The notes below the pieces were generated by a model. That model did not search any database. It was not told the DNA's origin and worked only from the letters and a program-made list of their open reading frames with translations. Shown one piece after another: positions 25,450 through 33,361 of a stretch of 64,000 bases of DNA (its first letter is position 1; each line of letters starts with the position of its first letter). The stretch comes from an uncultured Oribacterium sp. (GTDB lineage: Bacteria > Bacillota > Clostridia > Lachnospirales > Lachnospiraceae). The position numbers were made by a program, and so were the translations under genes. The DNA lies in contig CAMKKZ010000011.1 in the NCBI GenBank assembly GCA_946413525.1, positions 1 to 64,000 of the forward strand, written 5' to 3'.

Positions 25450-26931
25450 ATGATGAATTTGGTAGAAGAAGCCATACTCTACGCCACTGTCATGCACCAG
25501 GGAAAGGTACGAAAACAGAAGAACATTCCTTTCATCCTGCATCCTTTGGAGGTAGCGCAGATCCTTGCCACCATGACAGAGGACAGGGAAACGATTGCGG
25601 CCGGGATCCTGCATGACATTGTGGAAGATACCGATGGGACGCTGGGCGAAATCCGCTCCCGCTTCGGCGAACGGGTCGCCCTTCTTGTGGATTCGGAGTC
25701 GGAAGGAGCATTCCCGGACGAAGATAAGGAAAAAAGCTGGAAAAAGCGCAAGGAGCAATCTCTTCGAAACCTGAAGAACAGCACGGATATCGGCGTAAAG
25801 ATGCTTTGGCTTGCGGACAAGCTCGCCAATATCCGTTCCCTTGCCCAGGAATACAGCGAGAAAGGGGAAAGCGTCTGGTCTGTTTTCCATCAGAAGGATC
25901 CGGCCATGCATTGCTGGTATTACCGCACAGTGGCGGAATATCTGGAGCTTGACCTTAACAGAACGGGAGCCTTTAAGGAACTCGTCAAGCATATCAATTA
26001 TCTCTGGCCCGGCACTATAGATTCTGATAAGACAAGATACAGAAAGTACAAGGAGGTGTCCCTCGATGGCTGCCGTCTGCTCGGCAGCGGAAAGAAGGGG
26101 GATGTCTACCGTTATGACGATGAGCTGATCCTGAAGGTCTATAACCGCAGCAATACCTACCGGGATGTGGAACGCGAGATTGCGCAGAGCCGGAGGGCCT
26201 TTGTCCTGGGAATACCCACCGCAATCTCCTTTGGCATCGTTTCCGTAGGGGATCGATATGGCGCCATGTATGAGTTCGTAAATTCCGAAACAATTACCAC
26301 CTATATTTTGGGAAATCCCTCTGGACTGGATCACTACGCCGGCGTGATGGCAGAGCTCGCCCGGACGATTCATGCTACGGAGGCGGAGGAAAATGACTGC
26401 TTTCCTGAAGCTGGGGACAGGTTCCGGAAATATGCCGTTGAAGGGATTGGACATTTTGACAACGATCTTTCGGAACAATGCATGCATCTCATCAATGAAA
26501 TGCCTCCGACAAGACATCTGATCCACGGAGACTTTCACACGAGCAATGTTTTTCTGCATAATTCAGAGGCTCTGCTCATTGACATGGACCGTCTCGCGAC
26601 CGGGGATCCGATCTTTGAACTGGGAAATATGTATCTGTATTACGTAGCGATGAAAAGTGAAAACCCGGAGGATATGGATCCCTATCTGGGTATTCCCAAC
26701 AAAGTATGCCTGCGGTTTTATGTTCTTTTCATGAAACATTATCTTGATACCGAAGACGGCGCGCGCATCCGGGAAGTGACAGACCGGGCCAGGCTGCTCA
26801 CAAACCTTCGGCTCATCTATCGTTTTTGGAAGGCTGACGAGCCGACGGAGAAGGAGCGCCTCAAGGCGGAGATGTTGATTGAGGAAACGAGAGAACTGCT
26901 GGAACGGATAGATCATCTGAACATTATCTGA
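25450..26931 (+). CDS. RelA/SpoT-type HD hydrolase fused to an aminoglycoside phosphotransferase-like kinase
   Basis: 493 residues in two parts. Residues 1-185 form an HD domain close to small alarmone hydrolases: His31 in FILHPLEVA, His55-Asp56 in LHDIVEDT and Asp123 in WLADKLANIRS correspond to the Mn2+ ligands of the Rel/SpoT hydrolase site. Residues about 195-490 form an APH/choline-kinase fold: LGSGKKGDVYRYDDELILKV (nucleotide loop), HGDFHTSNVFLH (about 358-369, catalytic loop) and LLIDMDRLATGDP (about 375-387, metal-binding Asp). The gene is isolated and the only plus-strand gene for 50 kb. The start region TAAGCTTTTATGATG is duplicated just upstream. The substrates of both halves are unknown. 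Confidence 0.82.
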   Translation: MMNLVEEAILYATVMHQGKVRKQKNIPFILHPLEVAQILATMTEDRETIAAGILHDIVEDTDGTLGEIRSRFGERVALLVDSESEGAFPDEDKEKSWKKRKEQSLRNLKNSTDIGVKMLWLADKLANIRSLAQEYSEKGESVWSVFHQKDPAMHCWYYRTVAEYLELDLNRTGAFKELVKHINYLWPGTIDSDKTRYRKYKEVSLDGCRLLGSGKKGDVYRYDDELILKVYNRSNTYRDVEREIAQSRRAFVLGIPTAISFGIVSVGDRYGAMYEFVNSETITTYILGNPSGLDHYAGVMAELARTIHATEAEENDCFPEAGDRFRKYAVEGIGHFDNDLSEQCMHLINEMPPTRHLIHGDFHTSNVFLHNSEALLIDMDRLATGDPIFELGNMYLYYVAMKSENPEDMDPYLGIPNKVCLRFYVLFMKHYLDTEDGARIREVTDRARLLTNLRLIYRFWKADEPTEKERLKAEMLIEETRELLERIDHLNII

Positions 26932-27046
26932 CTGGATCATATCAGCTTAGTTCATATATCAGAGCGGGTTTTAGCCACTCTGAATTCTGTCATAGAATCC
27001 GGTTTATTCATATTGTCAATATGCGAAAGATGACTCTGAGAGCCGT

Positions 27047-27082
27047 AAAAAAGCCGGACAGGCAGGTAACTGTCCGGCTTTG
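27047..27082 (+). terminator. Terminator after the HD-APH gene
   Basis: AAAGCCGGACAG pairs exactly with CTGTCCGGCTTT, eight-base loop; A and T runs on both sides allow bidirectional use. Confidence 0.8.
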
Positions 27083-27230
27083 ATATTCTACTATTTTCTC
27101 ATTCTCAAGGTTTCCGCCTTCTCATCCCCAATGGAATGCAAGCTGCGGAAAAAACTTGAGGAATATGTCAGGAAGCTTATTCATTATTCACAGTCACCTT
27201 TCGTGACAGTGAAAAAATAATATATCCTTG

Positions 27231-28772
27231 TCATTCAGCGGAGTCCGGAAAATCCTTCGCGTTGTCGCAGGCCTCAAGGATGGCGCCGATCATATCACCA
27301 TGGGCATCTCTGAGAGACATCGTGGCACCGGAAAGGCCGTCTATTGCTTCTATTTCCTCTTCAGAAAGGGCTTCCCGTTTGGCAACATCTTCTTCCGCCT
27401 CGGATTTCCCGTTAAGGGGCCTCCCGTTCAGGTCGGAGAAAAGCTTTTCAAAGCATTCGCCCAGTTCATCTTTTGTCAGTCCCCGGAACGCGTCCTCATA
27501 AATATCCATTTCCTCAGCCCAGGATCCCGAGCCCAACTGATATGTGTCGCCGCGCTCCCTCTTCGTCCTCCAGGCGTCCACCTGCGGAAGGAAATCCTCC
27601 TCCGTCTGTGTAAGGACAATGTCCACCTTGCCATCGGAATCTTCATCAGCATTATAGGCCTGCTCCGGGAATCCTGTCAGCTTCGGCATGGTCGCGCCAT
27701 CATAATTCGGAGTGGCGACTTCCATGATGTCAGCCGTCATATCGACATATTTCCCGTCCTTGTCAAACACGGCGCCAACAAGCTGGGTGTTAAAGCTGTA
27801 AACGCTCACCTCCTGGTCATCCTTGCCGGGTCCCACACGTCCGGTATTTGTAACGCCCAGACCAATCTTCGCAATCTCACCCTCCTTCACCGGACGGCGG
27901 TTCTCGTAGGCCTTTTCGATCGCGCCGATCATATTGCCATGGGCATCACTCAGGGACATTGTCGCGCCTGAAACCGCATCCGCCAGGGCTTCCTTCTCCT
28001 CATCCGAAAGGGCTTCATATTTCGCAATATCTTCTTCGTTCTGTGATGTGCCATTCAACACCCTGCCATTGACATCCGAGCAATACTTTGCGAACCAATC
28101 CTTCAACTCCTCAATGCTCATGCCCTTGAACGCATCCTCGAAAATGTCCATTTCCGTGGCCCAGTCGCCGGAACCCAGCTTATATGTGTCGCCGCGTTCC
28201 CTCTTCGTGGCCCAGGCCTCTACCTGGCTGAGGAAGTTCTCCTCCGTCTGCAGGGCAAGCTCGTCCACCTTCCCGTCATGATCCGTGTCAGCATTATACT
28301 CCTGCCCGGGGAAGCCCGTGAGAACCGGCATATGCTCCCCATCATAATTCGGCGTAGCTACCTCCAGGATGTCCGTCTCAAGGTCAAGGATCCTGCCATC
28401 CTCATCGAAAAGGACATACGCGATGACTTCATTAAAGCTGTAGACGCTTACATCCTTGTCGTCCTTTCCAGGCCCGATCCGCCCATTGGAAACGACCCCA
28501 AGCCCCTGACTGATGCCGGTCCCTGGTTCTGTCACTTCATCTGAACCGGCAGCATCAGCAGCATCGTCAGTATCGGCATTCTTATCAGTTTCCCCCTCAG
28601 CGGACTCTGCTATTTCTTCCTCAGATTCATCAGGAGCTTCCGTATCCTCCTCGCTCTCCTCCGCTGTCGCGGCGGCAGTAAACTCATTCGGAAGCGGAAT
28701 ATCCAATTGACCACAGGCCATGATCCCCAGGCTCAGGCCAAGGAAGGCAGCAAGAAGCAGTTTCTTCCTCAT
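27231..28772 (-). CDS. Lipoprotein with two tandem FMN_bind-like repeats (candidate flavinylated extracytoplasmic protein)
   Basis: 513 residues. The signal LLLAAFLGLSLGIMAC ends in a lipobox with Cys20. An acidic low-complexity linker follows (about 35-85). Two homologous units of about 205 residues (about 90-300 and 301-510) each open with G(R)xGPGKDDxxVSVYSFN, contain EVATPNYDG, TKRERGDTY and LGSG.WA.EMDI.EDAF, and end in SGATMSL.DAHG.MIGAI. SGAT is the motif in which ApbE attaches FMN through phosphate to threonine in FMN_bind domains (NqrC, RnfG, PplA). That motif and the C-terminal helix agree; the rest of the repeat is less typical. No apbE is in the window. A role in extracytoplasmic electron transfer is inferred. 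Confidence 0.7.
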   Translation of the reverse strand: MRKKLLLAAFLGLSLGIMACGQLDIPLPNEFTAAATAEESEEDTEAPDESEEEIAESAEGETDKNADTDDAADAAGSDEVTEPGTGISQGLGVVSNGRIGPGKDDKDVSVYSFNEVIAYVLFDEDGRILDLETDILEVATPNYDGEHMPVLTGFPGQEYNADTDHDGKVDELALQTEENFLSQVEAWATKRERGDTYKLGSGDWATEMDIFEDAFKGMSIEELKDWFAKYCSDVNGRVLNGTSQNEEDIAKYEALSDEEKEALADAVSGATMSLSDAHGNMIGAIEKAYENRRPVKEGEIAKIGLGVTNTGRVGPGKDDQEVSVYSFNTQLVGAVFDKDGKYVDMTADIMEVATPNYDGATMPKLTGFPEQAYNADEDSDGKVDIVLTQTEEDFLPQVDAWRTKRERGDTYQLGSGSWAEEMDIYEDAFRGLTKDELGECFEKLFSDLNGRPLNGKSEAEEDVAKREALSEEEIEAIDGLSGATMSLRDAHGDMIGAILEACDNAKDFPDSAE

Positions 28773-28935
28773 AAAATCCTCCTTTTCTTGATTTTTGATA
28801 ATTATCCAACGTCCAACACGCAGCCGTCAAACATGGTAAGAAACGATTGCGAAAGCAGACATTCCGATGCGCCCCGCGCACTTCCCCGTTCCCTTGAATA
28901 GCAGGCGGGCGAAATTACGCAGCACTTATAAAATC

Positions 28936-28963
28936 ATCATAGCATAATATTTTTTTGATTCAA
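28936..28963 (-). promoter_or_regulatory. Probable promoter of the FMN_bind-like lipoprotein
   Basis: Minus strand TTGAAT, 16-bp spacer, TATGAT, about 165 bp before the start codon. Confidence 0.45.
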
Positions 28964-29019
28964 GGGGAAAGACAATATCCCTGTACTTCATCCCAGGACC
29001 TGCTATCAATATTTTATTA

Positions 29020-30540
29020 TTACATACTTTGAGTACTGACTCTATTTTTTCGCAAAATCGATAGAAGGCAAAGGTTCATAAGATGAATGCCGGCAGCAAT
29101 GAACAGGACTGGCGTATAAGATCCGGTAAAGTCATAGATATAGCCAATCAAAGGCAAAGACATTGCGCTCCCGCTACTTACGAGAAAGCTTATCTTCGGA
29201 TATACCGTCTGATACCTGTCGAGTCCAAAGGTCTCCCTCGCCAAAATGGCCACACCAACGGCGCTGACAGCATAGATCGATCCGAAAAGGAATGCCCCAA
29301 TTATCAACATAAAATGACTGTGGGCGATAGCTCCCCAAAAAAACAGATACAGGGAAAGAATATTTGTAAGGATCATCAGGATGCAGGCAGGAAAAGCCCC
29401 TGCCCGGTCACTGATAATGCCCAGCACCAGTTTCGTAGAGATATTCCCTATCATGATTAGCGAAAGCAGCATCGCTCCAAATTCCGTACTGAAGCCAAGG
29501 CTTACGGCATATCCGGAAATATGCTGTGATACGGCAGTAACAGAAGCGTGAAAAAAGGCAAATATGGCTATACAGAGAAAAGGCAGAGACAGAAAGCGAA
29601 ACCCGGGGACTTCCTTTGGCGAAGCTTCATTTGACAAAGCTTCCTTTAGCGAGGCTTCATTTGACAAAGCTTCTGTTGGCGAGGCTTCTTTTGACAAGGC
29701 TTCTGTTGGCGAGGCTTCTTTTGACAAGGCTTCTGTTGGCGAGGCTTCTGCTGACAAAGCTTCCTTTGGCAAGGCAACCTTCGACATGACCTCCTCGCCG
29801 GCAACTTTCTTTGAAGCCTCCCCCGTCTCCGGCATCGATTTCGGACTGGAGGAATCATCATCCGCGTTCTGAGCCGGTCTCCCCGCCTGCAGATTGACTG
29901 TTTTCCTGGGCGCGGACTTTTCCCTGCCGGATTCATCCTCTCCATAGGCCAGGTAACCATCCTCGTCAGGATAGCTGTGGAATGGTATGATTATTCCCGG
30001 AAGCATGAAAAGCAGAAGGATGGCCGCCTGACAAAGGTATCCTGCCCTCCAGCCAAAAAGCACGATACAGCGGGATAATATTGGTGAACAGGACGCGCTG
30101 GCAAACCCGGCAAAGCTCAGCGCAATGCTGGTCGCCGTGCCATTCCTTTTCCGAAACCAGTGATTAAGCAAGATGGTAACCGGCACGTTCGCGCACAAGC
30201 CCGAACCGATCCCCCTGCAGATTCCCAAAAAATAAAATGTGCCGACATTCGACGCGACACTCATCCCCAAGGTCGTCAAAATCATTGCCGACGCGCCAAA
30301 TATGGTCAGGAGACGCATGGGAATCCTGGCCATGATGCGCGGGGCAAGGAGAGCCATCATAGCCGTCCCAATCAGAGACAGCGTTGCGTGGAAAGCAAAC
30401 GTTCCGCGGTATACATTCAAATCCTCCGATACGGCGGTATAGAACACGCCCGGAGTGTTCTGGCATATGCCAATCGAGGCCGCTGCCATCCCGCAAAAAA
30501 TGATAAGCATCTTGATATATCTTTGATTATCAGATTTCAT
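29020..30540 (-). CDS. MFS transporter with repeat-expanded central loop
   Basis: 506 residues, about 12 membrane segments in two halves. NHWFRKRNGTATSIALS (about residues 126-142) is characteristic of the monocarboxylate/oxalate-formate branch of the major facilitator superfamily, so a carboxylate substrate is plausible. Between the halves lies an unusually long hydrophilic loop (about 195-315) that includes roughly six copies of a ten-residue unit of the form SKEASPTEAL, encoded by 30-bp direct repeats at 29611-29790. The loop is cytoplasmic in MFS proteins, so length changes are likely tolerated. Stands alone. Confidence 0.82.
   Translation of the reverse strand: MKSDNQRYIKMLIIFCGMAAASIGICQNTPGVFYTAVSEDLNVYRGTFAFHATLSLIGTAMMALLAPRIMARIPMRLLTIFGASAMILTTLGMSVASNVGTFYFLGICRGIGSGLCANVPVTILLNHWFRKRNGTATSIALSFAGFASASCSPILSRCIVLFGWRAGYLCQAAILLLFMLPGIIIPFHSYPDEDGYLAYGEDESGREKSAPRKTVNLQAGRPAQNADDDSSSPKSMPETGEASKKVAGEEVMSKVALPKEALSAEASPTEALSKEASPTEALSKEASPTEALSNEASLKEALSNEASPKEVPGFRFLSLPFLCIAIFAFFHASVTAVSQHISGYAVSLGFSTEFGAMLLSLIMIGNISTKLVLGIISDRAGAFPACILMILTNILSLYLFFWGAIAHSHFMLIIGAFLFGSIYAVSAVGVAILARETFGLDRYQTVYPKISFLVSSGSAMSLPLIGYIYDFTGSYTPVLFIAAGIHLMNLCLLSILRKNRVSTQSM
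29611..29790. repeat. 30-bp in-frame minisatellite in the MFS gene
   Basis: GA(G/A)GCTTC recurs at 29621, 29651, 29681, 29711 and 29741; the three central units are almost identical. A 30-bp period keeps the frame. Confidence 0.85.
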
Positions 30541-30814
30541 ATTATTAACACTCTTCCGGGCGCGACACCACGCCCTTTTTATTCTCGATGAAAGCTCCGG
30601 ACCCTGTAAATTCCTGACAGGATTCCACGCACTTTTTATTCTCGATATCCCCCTGAACCCTGTGAATTCAAGGCAGAATTACACACTTTTTAAAAAAACG
30701 TGGCAGGACAAAATCCCACCACGTATTTTCTGGTATTTTCTGAATTCCTGTAATTCCTGTAATTCCCAATTCAGACAGGAACAACGATCAGCTATGAATA
30801 GTAGCTGTAATCTT
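30541..30814. other. Intergenic region without a gene
   Basis: Contains two imperfect copies of a 100-bp segment (CTTTTTATTCTCGAT at 30576 and 30630), and a hairpin CGTGGCAGGACAAAATCCCACCACG (split arms near 30700-30725) that is a probable terminator of the Wzz-like gene. Confidence 0.5.
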
Positions 30815-30892
30815 CTTAAATTATGCGCGACTTAAATCATGCGCAACTTAAATCATGCACATCTTAAGTAATGCGCAACTTAAGTCATGATT
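30815..30892. repeat. 16-bp tandem repeat across the 3' end of the Wzz-like gene
   Basis: CTTAA(A/G)T(C/A)ATGCGCAA-type units begin at 30815, 30831, 30847, 30863 and 30879. The last unit contains the stop codon of the gene. Confidence 0.8.
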
Positions 30893-32748
30893 GCTCCGAC
30901 AAGCTGCTTCTTCAGGGCGCGGAGCTTGCCAATCTCCCGGGCAATCTGCCTGTAGGAGGTTCCTTCCTTGCTTTCCACAATCAGGACATGCTCATAATTC
31001 TGCAGCTTTGCGACAGCCTCCTTCTCCATCATAATGTCACCGCCGCATACAAAACGGAATCCGGCAGCGTCTTTAGAATCAGGCGCGGCATCCTTCCCTT
31101 CCCTCTCAAGCTGTCCGGCAACCTCTGCGATGTTTTCCGCATTGCTGCCAACCAGCAGGATTTCTGTTTCCTTTCCGTTTTCCGGCTTCAGGAGCGACAT
31201 GATATTGGCAAAGGCCAGGGCGCCAATCTCCTCCATGGTTCCCACACGTTCCGAGTCGTTGGACAGGATCGTACTGATCCGCTGCACGATTCCCTGCCCC
31301 TGGAAGCGCTTCAGGCTGGCAAGGACACTGATGCCGTAACGGCTGGAAACGGCCTTTTCGTCCAACGCGTCGTCCTTGGAAATAAAGCGGACCGTGACCC
31401 ACAGGCCGCAGAGGACGATGCCTAAGAGCATGCCGATAATCGAGTACTTGATTGCCTCACTCTTCGGGTTCATCATGGTCAGCTCGGGCTCCTCAGGCTC
31501 CTCGGGCAATTCCGGCTCAGACGGATAACTCGGCTCATTCGGGAGGGCGGGAGTCTGAGGCATCTTCGGCTCCTCCGCAAGCACCGGTTCCTTCGGAGCG
31601 ATCGGCTCGGCGGATTTGGTGGGTCTCACAATAGCGGCAGCCTTGTTCTGCCAGTCAATCAACTGATTTCCATAATTAGTAAGCAGAGTTTTGTATTCCG
31701 TCTGGGCATTCAGAACAATCTGGGTAAGCGCCACGGCATTGTCAAAACCTCCCTGACCGTCCTCCCCCGCTTCCTCCAGAGGGTGTCTGGACTCATCGAC
31801 CAGCATCAGCTCATGTTCCCGGATTTGCCCCCCGATCTGCTCATGGCAAATCGGGATATATTCCAGCGCGGCCTCAAAAATCTCCTCGGCCTGCTGAGTG
31901 GAATTCCCGAAAACGGTGATTTTCAGGGTCCTTGCGCCGCCATCTATATTGACCACGATAAGCTCCTGAATATAGCGGAGATCCAGCTTCTCTGTCATCC
32001 TATCCTGGATGAATTTCAGGAAATCCTCACCTGCGAGCTTGTTGTTATATGCGTATAATATAGGATTCATCTGGTCAGGCTGGTCATAGTAATAGTAATA
32101 GGTGGAATAATTGGGTTTGTAATTTGAGTCCACGAACCAGACAGCATGATATTCCGCAAAATGGAATGGATCCATATTAAGGAGAACGGAATTTTTGCCC
32201 CGCTCCTCCTGCATATCGATATTGGCCTGAACCGCGTCCATCTGACCTTTGTAGGTGTCCATCTGCAGGTTGTAAAGTGCCAGCCTCTCCTCATACTGCT
32301 CCAGCGCGTTCTTGTAGGATTCCATCTGAACCCCATAATCAGACATGGCTTTTTCATACGCCAGCATCTGGGCATCATAAGTATCCTGCCTGGCCTTCAT
32401 TGCGGCGTCATACGCGGCCTGCCTCTGGTAGAGCACGGTATCGCAGTTCTTGTCATAATCCCTCTGCATGGTTTCGCACTTCCTCTTGTACTCATCCATG
32501 GACCTGGCATATTTCAGCATATTCTTTTCATAGCTGGTCACGCTCTTTTCATATTTCTTGACCGCATCCTCATTTTCCGTCGTTTTCGCCACCTTCCCGC
32601 GGGTAGTAATTCCCCGATAGCAGCCGAAAAGCACGGCCAGCACAAGCGCGCTGATCAGGAAAAGCTTCCAGTTGCGGAGCGACTCGACCAGGAGAAGCTT
32701 AAGGTCAACCTCTACCCCCTCATTATCCATTCTCTTTGTTTCGGTCAT
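30880..32748 (-). CDS. Wzz-like chain-length/exopolysaccharide protein with degenerate C-terminal kinase-like domain
   Basis: 622 residues. Membrane segments lie at about 33-50 and 437-457, enclosing a large extracytoplasmic part with a long coiled coil (about 65-180, with many Tyr/Gln and the repeat YxxxMxxY) and a proline-rich stretch before the second segment (PNEPSYPSEPELPEEPEEPE split over about 405-430). This is the topology of Wzz/CapA-type proteins. The 165-residue cytoplasmic tail resembles a BY-kinase fold (ILLVGSN at the P-loop position, VLIVESKEG at a Walker B-like strand) but has no GKS/T, so it probably cannot bind ATP normally. No other polysaccharide gene is near. ATG has AAGGATGGGAAT upstream. 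Confidence 0.68.
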   Translation of the reverse strand: MTETKRMDNEGVEVDLKLLLVESLRNWKLFLISALVLAVLFGCYRGITTRGKVAKTTENEDAVKKYEKSVTSYEKNMLKYARSMDEYKRKCETMQRDYDKNCDTVLYQRQAAYDAAMKARQDTYDAQMLAYEKAMSDYGVQMESYKNALEQYEERLALYNLQMDTYKGQMDAVQANIDMQEERGKNSVLLNMDPFHFAEYHAVWFVDSNYKPNYSTYYYYYDQPDQMNPILYAYNNKLAGEDFLKFIQDRMTEKLDLRYIQELIVVNIDGGARTLKITVFGNSTQQAEEIFEAALEYIPICHEQIGGQIREHELMLVDESRHPLEEAGEDGQGGFDNAVALTQIVLNAQTEYKTLLTNYGNQLIDWQNKAAAIVRPTKSAEPIAPKEPVLAEEPKMPQTPALPNEPSYPSEPELPEEPEEPELTMMNPKSEAIKYSIIGMLLGIVLCGLWVTVRFISKDDALDEKAVSSRYGISVLASLKRFQGQGIVQRISTILSNDSERVGTMEEIGALAFANIMSLLKPENGKETEILLVGSNAENIAEVAGQLEREGKDAAPDSKDAAGFRFVCGGDIMMEKEAVAKLQNYEHVLIVESKEGTSYRQIAREIGKLRALKKQLVGAIMT

Positions 32749-32776
32749 ATTCCCATCCTTTGTACATAAATAAATT

Positions 32777-32936
32777 GTAACTATTCAGCACCCTCTGGAT
32801 TTCAGAGAATTCCAAATGGTAAGCTTGCTTTTCATTTGAAATTCTCTGAAATCCAGAGGGCGGACAAGGCGCGGAACGCCTCTGAACGCGCATGAAGTCG
32901 CCAAAGGCGACTGCGAATAGGGTGCTGAATAGTTAC
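32777..32936. mobile_element. Element family M2 (MITE-like), copy 2
   Basis: 160 bp with 18-bp-scale inverted ends, GTAACTATTCAGCACCCT and AGGGTGCTGAATAGTTAC. The interior has the CTCTGGATTTCAGAGAATTC palindrome and GTCGCCAAAGGCGAC. No target duplication is seen. It shares its outer 12 bp with the M1 family. The inverted relative is at 9861-10024. Confidence 0.8.
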
Positions 32937-32993
32937 GCACTAACGAAGCTTGTCGCTTAGTTAATGCCTGTTATTTAAAAGCAGCCCTTTGCC

Positions 32994-33030
32994 AAGAAAA
33001 AGCGGCTGCCCAGGAAGCGTCCCGGGCAGT
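32994..33030 (-). terminator. Terminator of the methionine transporter operon
   Basis: Minus strand CTGCCCGGG/CCTGGGCAG hairpin followed by CCGCTTTTTCTT. It is 330 bp beyond metQ; repeats F4 and F1 fill the space. Confidence 0.65.
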
Positions 33031-33136
33031 CACAAACAATCCTCCCTCAAGTACTGCGGCTTCATGCCGAAACATTAGCATATAAGCGGAAAAAATTCAA
33101 GCCTATATCATCGGGGAAGCGAAGTATAAAAAACGC

Positions 33137-33273
33137 CCAGGTTTTTCCGCAGCACAAGGAATGCTGCGGAAAAATCTGAAAAAAACATGCCTGAAGGCAT
33201 ATTTTTTCAGACGCATCCCTGTGGGATGCGCCAAATACGGTATTAACTATGCCTGATGCATAGTTAATACCTG
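33137..33273. repeat. Repeat family F4, copy 2 (best preserved)
   Basis: Four hairpins in a row: TTTTCCGCAGC/GCTGCGGAAAA, TGAAAAAA..ATGCCTGAAGGCAT, GCATCCCTGTGGGATGC, and GGTATTAACTATG/CATAGTTAATACC. Confidence 0.8.
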
Positions 33274-33274
33274 C

Positions 33275-33361
33275 GCGTTTCCTCTTTATGCACACGAAAA
33301 CGCAGCAGTAATTTGCCGCTGCGCGGCGCGTTTTCGGTGCGGGAAACGCCTGCGCGTTTCC
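33275..33361. repeat. Repeat family F1, copy 5 (left end missing)
   Basis: GCGTTTCCTCTTTATGCACA ... GCCGCTGCGCGGCGCG ... GCGCGTTTCC. It directly abuts F4 on the left and the metQ stop codon on the right. Confidence 0.7.

Noticed and set aside
25396-26559. 387-codon minus-strand ORF
   Set aside because: Antisense to the HD-APH fusion gene, which carries both sets of catalytic motifs.
27231-28772. EF-hand or dockerin calcium-binding repeats in the lipoprotein (DADTDHDGKVDEL-like stretches)
   Set aside because: NADTDHDGKVD and NADEDSDGKVD resemble Ca2+ loops, but each repeat has only one and the length and spacing do not fit dockerins; the SGAT motif fits the whole protein better. Calcium binding is still possible.
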